Source: Nemertoderma westbladi (Eukaryota > Xenacoelomorpha > Nemertodermatida > Nemertodermatidae). From it: a DNA stretch of 23,843 bases. The notes under the pieces were generated by a model, which searched no databases, was not told where the DNA came from, and saw nothing but the letters and a program-made list of their open reading frames with translations. Numbering within the stretch: position 1 is the stretch's first letter; each line of letters starts with the position of its first letter. Positions 9,631-17,100 of this stretch are shown in pieces. The DNA lies in the NCBI GenBank assembly GCA_032718475.1, contig JAUCBJ010002308.1, forward strand, positions 1 to 23,843. Reading direction: 5' to 3'. The position numbers were made by a program, and so were the translations under genes.

Positions 9631-9841
9631 ATCTATGACTTAGCATTCGAGGCAAAGTTTATAGCAGACACACATCTGTTGTACTCTCGCGAAGGGCGGG
9701 ACTTTGTTCTAGAACTGGACGTCCCTGCCTACCTAACCCACGTCAAAACCCGATTAAAAGAGGAAGAACTTCGATTGGACACCTACCTCAATCACACAAC
9801 GAGTAAACCTTTAATATCATTAGTTGAGGAGCAATTGCTAG
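9631..9841 (+). CDS. CUL4: Cullin-4, coding exon 5
   Basis: Residues 246-315 plus the first base of a Gly codon (phase 1). Acceptor TTTGTTTTAG|ATCTAT, donor GCTAG|GTTGGT. The peptide has IYDLAFEAKFIADTHLLYSR, REGRDFVLELDVPAYLTHV, KTRLKEEELRLDTYLNH and KPLISLVEEQLL, aligning to CUL4 YKDSFELKFL.., VPEYLNHV..RLEEE, YLDHSTQKPLI and VEKQLLG. It covers cullin repeat 2. The junction predicts that the next exon begins with two bases completing Gly and then Glu-His (the CUL4 QLLGEH motif); such an acceptor is found only at 23621/23622. Confidence 0.9.
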
Positions 9842-9929
9842 GTTGGTTGAACCTCATATTCAGTTTTGTGTATCTGGTTTTTAAAAATTGAAATAAAAAA
9901 TAAAATAAAAAATACAAAAATGGTGCCGA

Positions 9930-10280
9930 TACTGCTTCTGAAGAATTCGTATGATAGTGGTCGACACTGCAATAATTCATAGAGTGTTCTATTTGTGAAA
10001 TAATTACCTAGGTATACCATCTTGCGTAGTGACTTTCTGTAAGCTGCATCAACGTTGTCGATTTCAGTAGGTGACATGCTCCCAGACATAAACTTTGTGT
10101 AGTACAAGATGGAAGGAAGAGCTACTGCGCGCCATAAGAACCCAAGTGTATCAGGGTCAAGGTATTGCACGGTCCACCCCTTGCGCACAAACGCCTCTGA
10201 GATACCCGTAATGATCCCTTTTACTTTGGCCATGTTATTGATACTCGGAGTCTCGACACAGTGTGTCTAGAAGAAAACAT
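9930..10280 (-). pseudogene. Reverse-transcriptase C-terminal remnant (LINE-like)
   Basis: Minus-strand frame open from a stop near 10275 to 9838. It reads VKGIITGISEAF, LWRAVALPSILYY, MSPTEIDNVDAAYRKSLRKM, TLYELLQCRPLSYEF. The order W-x-x-V-x-L-P-S-I-L-Y, then an Asp/Arg-rich helix with R-K-S-L-R-K, then T-L-x-E-L-L-x-x-x-P-L is typical of the region after the polymerase palm in many non-LTR retrotransposons. There is no upstream YADD-containing palm in the window, so this is a short fragment. It sits just inside the intron after cullin exon 5. Could also be a diverged host ORF; moderate certainty. Confidence 0.5.
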
Positions 10281-10310
10281 GAATCATGCGTTTTAGAATT
10301 TTTACGCATC

Positions 10311-10560
10311 AAACAGGCTGACAGATTGCCCCTTGTCTGTGCGTGTTTCCTTACAGGCTGACAGCTTGCACCTTGTCTATGCGTGTTTCCTTACAGGCTG
10401 ACAGCTTGCACCTTGTCTGTACTTGTTTCCTTACAGGAGGCTGACAGCTTGCACCTTGTCTGTGCGTGTTTCCTTACAGGCTGACAGCGAACCTTGTCTG
10501 TACTTGTTTCCTTACAGGAGGCTGACAGCTTGCACCTTGTCTGTGCGTGTTTCCTTGCAT
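10311..10560 (+). repeat. 40-bp tandem array with acceptor-like TTTCCTTACAG
   Basis: Six to seven units of about 38-43 bp; the core is GCTGACAGCTTGCACCTTGT then CTGTGCGTGTTTCCTTACAG. TTTCCTTACAG ends at 10356, 10396, 10436, 10479 and 10517, and a degenerate form occurs near 10550. Each is a strong-looking 3' splice site (pyrimidine run, CAG, then G). Some units carry an extra GAG after the CAG. Directly downstream is TTTTTATTGACAG followed by an 85-base open stretch ending at a GTAATA donor-like site. Confidence 0.85.
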
Positions 10561-11117
10561 ATTTTTATTGACAGAGAATCGGACATCCAATCTAAGCCGG
10601 TCAAATCTCGGAAATGCATCACCCTCCAGTCCATCACATCGAAGAGTGTAGCTGGGTAATAATGCTTCCTTTATTTTATTAAACAGTTATATAACTGTAT
10701 GAATCACTTAATTTAATTTAAAATCAATTCAAATATTTACAAATTACATTTTGGAATCCTTGGTCCTTGCACGGAAATGAAAGTTACAAACTACCTACCT
10801 GTAGGCTGTAGGTCGGAAAGATATACCCCGACTGTATGTGATATTCCGAGTGGTAAATGCAGTGCGGTACAAAGGACCTCATTCATAATTCTGACAAGTC
10901 CCTAAAAGGTGCCATCCTGCTCCATAGCGCGGGAAATTCAAATGATTGAAAGACATGTTATTTGTACTGGAATATATTGGTGGTAAATTCAAATCTGTTT
11001 TAACATTGAATACATGAATAGAGTAAGACCAATCTGCCAATGTAATTCATTGAATCAGAATAAATTATTTATTATCGGTTTAACTCACTCATCCGTTAAC
11101 GTTGTTGATTTATCTAT

Positions 11118-11435
11118 TCTGGGACTTCGAGCAGCACGTGAACGAACAACTAAACCAGCACGCTAACTACCGGTAGTCTGGGGCTTCGAGCACCACGTGA
11201 AACAACTAAACTAGCTGGTTACCTAGTCTGGGACTCCGAGCAGCACGTGAACAACTAAACCTGCACGTTAACTAGTCTGGGACTTCGAGCAGCACGTGAA
11301 AAACTAAGCTGACTGGTTAACTAGTCTGGGATTTCAAGCAGCACGTGTACAACTATGCTGCCTGGTTATCATGTCTGGGACTTCGAGCAGCACGTAAACA
11401 ACTAAGCTATGACTGGTTAACTAGTCTGGTACATG
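11118..11435 (+). repeat. 49-bp tandem array in the left arm of the foldback
   Basis: Unit starts at 11118, 11177, 11227, 11276, 11325, 11374 and a partial at 11425. The core is TCTGGGACTTCGAGCAGCAC followed by GTGAACAACTAAGCTGACTG and GTTAACTAG. Five units keep CACGTG. The right arm holds just one copy in reverse complement (11705-11763), so the amplification happened in one arm after the palindrome formed, or was lost from the other. Confidence 0.9.
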
Positions 11436-11660
11436 TCTGGGACAGATATAGCAGTATAGGCAGAAGCATTATACACCTATTGTTATTACAGTAGGCCTAC
11501 CTGCGATATATTTTACTATCAGTTCCCTGCTATATTGTTATAATTATAATGTTCTGATGTAATTATAACTGATACAAGCAAATAATAAACATTTTACATT
11601 ACAAATTATTTATTACAAATTTACATTTTACTGATAGAAGTTAAGCCAAATCCCCCGATG

Positions 11661-11681
11661 CCCCCCCCCCCCCCCCCCCCC
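11661..11681. repeat. C21 homopolymer tract
   Basis: Twenty-one consecutive C, preceded by CCCCCGATG. It lies in the unpaired centre of the foldback. The complementary strand is a G-run able in principle to form quadruplexes. Confidence 0.9.
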
Positions 11682-12604
11682 TCCTCAATTTGCAATTTTG
11701 CTCTAAGTCCCAGACTAGTTAACCAGTCAGCTTAGTTGTTCACGTGCTGCTCGAAGTCCCAGAATAGATAAAACAACAACAATAACGGATGAGTGATTTA
11801 AACCGATAAGAAATAATTTATTCTGATTCAATGAATTACATTTAGTCTTACTCTATTCATGTATTCAATGTTAAAACAGATTTGAATTTACCGCCAAAAT
11901 ATAGGTAGCAGATCTGATCTGCCACCCTTTCCAGTACAAATTACATGTCTTTCAATCATTTGAATTGCTATGGAGCAGGGCTGCAGGGTGGCACCTTTTA
12001 CTACGGACTTGTATAATTCTGCACTACCCTGCTACCCGTCAGCCCGTAGCTTAGGCCTATACAGTTATACGGGACATAGGCCAGTAGGCTATACTGACAT
12101 ACTGTTCTACTAGCAGACTAGGCCTACTGCCTGACTGTTTACCGTTTGCGAGGTAAGCCACTAACCAGACTAACGGTACCTAACCCTAACTAACACTACC
12201 AGTAAGCCTATGCTGCTATGCCTAACTTGAACTTCTGTTCACAGCCGTATGCAGGTATGCGGCTCATAACGCAGAGTACGGTACCCGACAAAACATGAGA
12301 GTAAAAACCCTGTTATATAAATGCTTTAAGTTGTTATGGGCTGCTCTGTTTGATTGGTTGGTATGTGATTACTTCTGTATCTGTACTTGCTAATCTTGGC
12401 CAGTATTAAATGCACTATATCAACAAGCAATCAATGTAACTTAGTACGGTAGTTCAGTAGTTTACATTTAAATATTAACAGTATGCCGGTTACTCTATGT
12501 TCTCTCATACTCTAACAGTCTAACCAACTTACCTAATGCAGTAATGAGTGATTGTTTGCAGTGACTGAAGTAACAATAAACGTTGTTGTTGGTTACCTCA
12601 TAAC

Positions 12605-12645
12605 CCATAACCAAAACAATAAACTGTGTTGGCCAGGTTACTACA
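12605..12645 (-). repeat. Dispersed repeat, inverted fragment (copy E)
   Basis: Its reverse complement reads GTAACCTGGCC..., AGTTTATTGTTTTGGTTA, the same core as copies A, B and C. Short fragment only. Confidence 0.5.
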
Positions 12646-12894
12646 TGGTGTCGCTTTTCTTTTCTAACCCAAACAATATAAGTTGTTGTTACAATAAATA
12701 ATAGGCCTACTACTGTAGGCCTACTATAAATAATTATTACCGGTACCCAGTACCACCGAATTATATTTTATTGGTTATACATATCTGCCGTTTTGTGTTC
12801 TTTTTACCTTACATCTTTATTCCAAAATAAAAAAATAAATATAGTTCGTGTAATAAAAATCATTATTATTCTATCCATTATCCTACATTCCTAC

Positions 12895-12975
12895 CACACC
12901 AACCTGCTCCTTTCCCTCACTTAATCATTATCATTGTTAATTCGCCAGGACGTGTTTTTAATTCACCAAGATAGA
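12895..12975 (+). repeat. Dispersed repeat, partial copy D
   Basis: CCAACCTGCTCCTTTCCCT and then TGTTAATTCGCCAGGACG match the 3' half of copies B and C (CCTGCTC.TTTCCCT ... TTCGCCGAGATGGG). It ends close to the C26 tract. Confidence 0.5.
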
Positions 12976-12987
12976 TTTAGAGACTAA

Positions 12988-13013
12988 CCCCCCCCCCCCC
13001 CCCCCCCCCCCCC
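12988..13013. repeat. C26 homopolymer tract
   Basis: Twenty-six consecutive C between ACTAA and ATTTATAAAAC. Second of three long C tracts in the window. Confidence 0.9.
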
Positions 13014-13431
13014 ATTTATAAAACAGGCAATAGGCCTATCATTGGATGTTCAGAAGATAATTGCTTGGGTTTTTACTCTCATAAATTAGAGATAAATCGG
13101 TAGGCGACTTGCTCATGTCCCGACAAAGGCCTAACTGCCGAGGCCTAATCGGTTTGCATTGAATTAATACTGTAATAAGACTATGAAACAGTAAAATGTT
13201 ATACTGTTATAGGCTGATAGGTAACTAGGCTAGCCAATTAAATGTGTGGGGGTTAAACGGAACTTTGCAGATGTCCGGAATTACCCACGAACACACCTTA
13301 CTTTACCGGTATTTATTCTTAACACATCTCTAATAATAATTTCACTCACGTTTTTCTCCAGTACCAGTGCCGAGCCCTTGTTACAAGTCACACGAATAGT
13401 TATGTGTGTAGCAATTGTAGCAGCATACTGG

Positions 13432-13626
13432 CATACCGGTCCGGTAGTAATAATGATACTTACGGTGGCTGAAAGCGGCCAAAACAATCACTACCTGTAC
13501 TTTATAATATTTATTTTTGATCAGCATTTTTTTCTTGAATTTCAACCCGGGTTGAAATTCAAAAAAAAATTGATAAAAATAAAAAGTGGCTGCTTTCAAC
13601 CACCATAGATTATAGATACCGGTACT
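13432..13626. mobile_element. Palindromic MITE-like element with a 28-bp perfect centre
   Basis: The centre 13535-13562 is a perfect 28-bp palindrome (half-site TTGAATTTCAACCC) flanked by T-rich and A-rich runs that also pair. Further out, GGTGGCTGAAAGCGGCC (about 13465) pairs with GGCTGCTTTCAACCACC (13589), and ACCGGT words mark both ends (13436, 13619). About 195 bp, no coding content. Confidence 0.7.
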
Positions 13627-13639
13627 AGTATTAGCTTCA

Positions 13640-14135
13640 TTGAACATTAAATATAAAATAAATTACACCTGTAATGTATGTATAGGTTTCCAGAGGTTAT
13701 AAAAATAGTGTTTATAAAACGTTTGCGATTATAATGTGAAACTGTCAATTAGATTTGTATTAGGATCAATAATATTGTCGCTGCATTAATTTCAATTGTG
13801 TCCATAGACTTAGCATTGGAATGCTGAATGGAAGAAAAAAATACAATCAATTACTAATACAACTTATAACTGTATAAGTTCACATAACGTACAGAAAACA
13901 TTAGGCCTAATATAACTGTTGTGTCCGTGCAAAAGATGATGAAAATTAATTTGTAATGTTAACTCAATAAATGTAGGCATTGGTAATCAAATCATACATT
14001 GACTATTCAATTTCTGATTTCCTAGATGCTGTAGGCTTGGCTTAGACTGATGATAATGTTATATAGGCCTACTTCTTGACAATGATTTGGATTTACTATT
14101 TCTAAATTCTGTATTTTTATAAACAATATTTCAAA
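13640..14135 (+). other. Upstream region of the RANBP2-like gene
   Basis: AT-rich, no repeats apart from two TAGGCCTA words (13902, 14064). An in-frame TAA at 14103-14105 closes the frame 11 codons before ATG 14136. It should contain the 5' UTR and perhaps the promoter, but I see no defined element. Confidence 0.45.
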
Positions 14136-17100
14136 ATGCCAACCAAAAGTACCATAACAGCCACTGATGTAGACGTTCATGTTAAACGCTTACATAGTCA
14201 GTATGCTGGAAACCCATTCCAGATGTCTTTGCAAGGATACAACATTGCAAAACTTTATTACGATGTTAGCAACTTTACATCAGCATTGGTAAATATTAAT
14301 GCTTATCTGTCTGTGCGTCCGCAGGATCCCAAAGGGTTTGCTCTCTGTGGGCGCATTCATTTAGAGAGAAAAGACACCTTGCAAACGTTAGAGAACTATA
14401 AGAAATGTGTTACTCTTGATCCCACTAATAAAGATATAGTTAATGAAGCTACCACAATAGCTTGCAACGACGAATGTGTCACAGATGACATGAAGGAATT
14501 TTGGGTAAATTTATCGAAATCATTGCATCGCTCTCATGTTGGCTCTGACAGGGCTACTGTATTTGAATCTTGGGCTTCGTTCAAACAGAAATTAGAATCA
14601 TTACTTAACGATAATGAGCTAGATGCTGTTTACTCTCATTTTCTAGATATACATAAAGATCGGTTGTTTGCCAATGATGTCGATTACCATTGTTATGCCT
14701 CAGAATTTCTTCAGGATTACATTCTTTACATTTCAGATGAAGACAAATCAGATAGTTTGAAATTCTCAGCATTTAATTTAATGCTGTTTCACATCTTTTC
14801 CGAAATTGAATTAAGTCTCTCAGAAAAACGTCCTCATAGTTACATTAATAAGAGACTGAAAGTCATTGACAAAGAAATGCTTCGGTTTAACTTCAATTTT
14901 ACAAAGAAAAGTCCTGTTGAAGCTGAAGTTTTTTCTTCCATTCAATCTGAATACTATTATATGCTATGTGGCACTGTTTCCAGACTCCATACAACAAGTG
15001 GTGAGGATGCTCCAGAATTAGCTGTTGTTTGTGCTATTTTATCACTCCTTGTTCCCTCCAACAGGGCATCTTCCTCCACAAATGCCTCTAATGATCAGAA
15101 AGTATGGGAATTCAAGAATGCTCGGCGCCAGAGTATATTGGTGCGATACGTTAAGCGGGAAATGCGACAGAAATCGGCTGACTGGTTAACTTACTTATCC
15201 TCAAGATGGGCCACTGCCAGTGGCAAAAAGAGGTTATATGATCTGGCTATTGGGATTGATAAGCAGTCCTATAAAACCTCTTTCCTTATCCATGATAGCA
15301 ACTGGGAATGTTTAGACATTGGTCACCTTAAACTGGATAATGTTGTTGAACATGACAAAGTGTTTATAGATCAGACTTATGATAACCTTGATATTATGTG
15401 CTGGCTGCACGAACCTTATCGACAGGCGCCAAATGAAATAGGACACCAGCCATTACTCAGGTATATCCTTCACCCTTCTCTACCCAATGTGCGTCTTCTT
15501 TCAACTGAAAACAGCTGTGGATCCTGGAATATGTCTGTTGCATGGTTACAAATCGAACTTTTTGTTGAGGCTTGTTCTTACATTTCTAGAAAACAATATC
15601 AGATAGAGAAGTTGCCACTTTCGCTGCAGCTTGTTACTGGTTCCCAGCGGCTTTTATGGAAATCCGTTTGCCGATTCTTAAATCCAGCTGATAGTCATCC
15701 CCGGAAAGGGGATAGTAATAATGGCAACTTCAGGATTAATGCAATGACATTACTCAGCAGTCTTCATGTTGATAACCTGGATCCTTTACTTTTGGTACAT
15801 TTGAGTGGCAAATTTGTCAGTCTGTCTTCTCTTGATCCGAATACGAAATTGCAATCTGAATACAGTAATATTGCTATTAATTTGTTTAAGTCATCCATTA
15901 ATAAGTTAACAAGGTTGGCATCTTCATTGGTCCCTATCTCTCTTGGAAATGGTTTATTAAGTGTAAATCAACCTATTGATTCCGAAACAGCTCAGCAGCT
16001 TTTGGAAAGTCAGCGCTTAGCTTTTGCTGAGATGTTGTATGATATTGGTGATGAAGAATGTGCCATTAATGTCCTTGATGAATCGCGATCAGAAAACGCA
16101 GATAGATTGAAGTCCAAATTATTGTTATCATTAAACGCTAATAAGACAAGTGGTTTTGAGTATAGAGACAATTCCATTCAAGCTGAAGGTTTCTACACCT
16201 CAAATATCGATGAGATAACTTCTTTTAATGCAGTTGCAGGATTGCCGCATCATCACGGCCTGGATCGACTATCAAGTTCAATCAATAATGAGAATTATGC
16301 TGATATAAATCACGCTACTGTGCAAAATGCAGTGATGATCGAGATTAACGAAAAGTTAAGCCAGTTGAAACTTGACTTGCAGAGTACTATTAAAACTAAT
16401 CAGTCATCCATAAATGAAAGATTGATAGTATTGGAGACTGAGGTAAAGTGTATGCGAGAACTAGTTTCATCGCAACTACAGAGACCCATTGTTATCAATT
16501 TCCAGGGCCCCCCAGTTGGGATCGATGGGGCACCTTCGGCAGTTTCATCCGCTTCTATACAACCACCCACACCCTTGTATCCCACTGATGGAGCACCTGC
16601 TGTAGTGCAATCGGCTTCGGTACAACCACACTCACCATTGTATCCCACCTACACCACATCTGCTAGGAGTCAAGTTTCTTCAGTGTCACCTGTTGTGCAG
16701 AAATCGTCTTCACTCCAAACATCACCTTGGTCTGGTACAAATGTGAACAATCAGCCTTTTGCTTTGAATAATTCTCCATTATTTCCTCTATCATCTTCTA
16801 CATTATTGACATCTACCGCTATTACACCTCAAATCTCATCGAGCAGTGGTATTTATTCCCATCAGATGGCTAAAAATTCCTTATTCAAATCAACACCACA
16901 ACCTGTGGTTGCTTCAAGTACTATTACTATGTTTGGGTCGCCAATGTTTCCGCAGCTATCTTCTTCATTTGTTACTATGCCACAGACAGCAGCCAAGGGT
17001 GAGCCTTTTATTGCTCCTTTGTCTACCAAAGGTCAATCACCATTAGCTGGTGTTAAGTTATCAGATACTGTTGCTCCCTTATCTGTAAAAGGTCAGTCCC

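Larger units (their letters stand above)
10880..12030. mobile_element. Large foldback (inverted repeat, arms about 270-290 bp)
   Basis: Left arm about 10880-11176 pairs with right arm about 11705-12030: for example AGGTGCCATCCTGCTCCATA (10907) against GGAGCAGGGCTGCAGGGTGG (11973), TTTTAACATTGAATACATGA (11001) against TCATGTATTCAATGTTAAAA (11856), and TTCATTGAATCAGAATAAAT (11047) against its reverse complement near 11815. The middle (11436-11700) is unpaired and includes a C21 tract. No coding sequence. Foldback elements of this kind are usually non-autonomous; I see no clear target-site duplication. Confidence 0.8.
12040..13430. other. Repeat-dense spacer, no gene recognised
   Basis: Contains five of the window's thirteen TAGGCCTA words (12052, 12119, 12702, 12716, 13031), an inverted fragment of the dispersed repeat (12605-12645, ATAACCAAAACAATAAACTG), a partial plus-strand copy (12895-12975, AACCTGCTCCTTTCCCT and GTTAATTCGCCAG) and a C26 tract (12988-13013). 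The open frame starting at 13246 runs into the palindrome at 13535 and is not credible as a gene. Confidence 0.6.

Noticed and set aside
10573-10657. Exon-like segment between TTGACAG and GTAATA
   Set aside because: Peptide matches no cullin or other family I know, and the phase fits exon 5 only with a shifted acceptor. Kept as a remark under the 40-bp array.
13246-13608. 120-codon open frame upstream of the RANBP2-like gene
   Set aside because: It runs through the perfect palindrome and ends in Lys-rich low complexity; no homology recognised.
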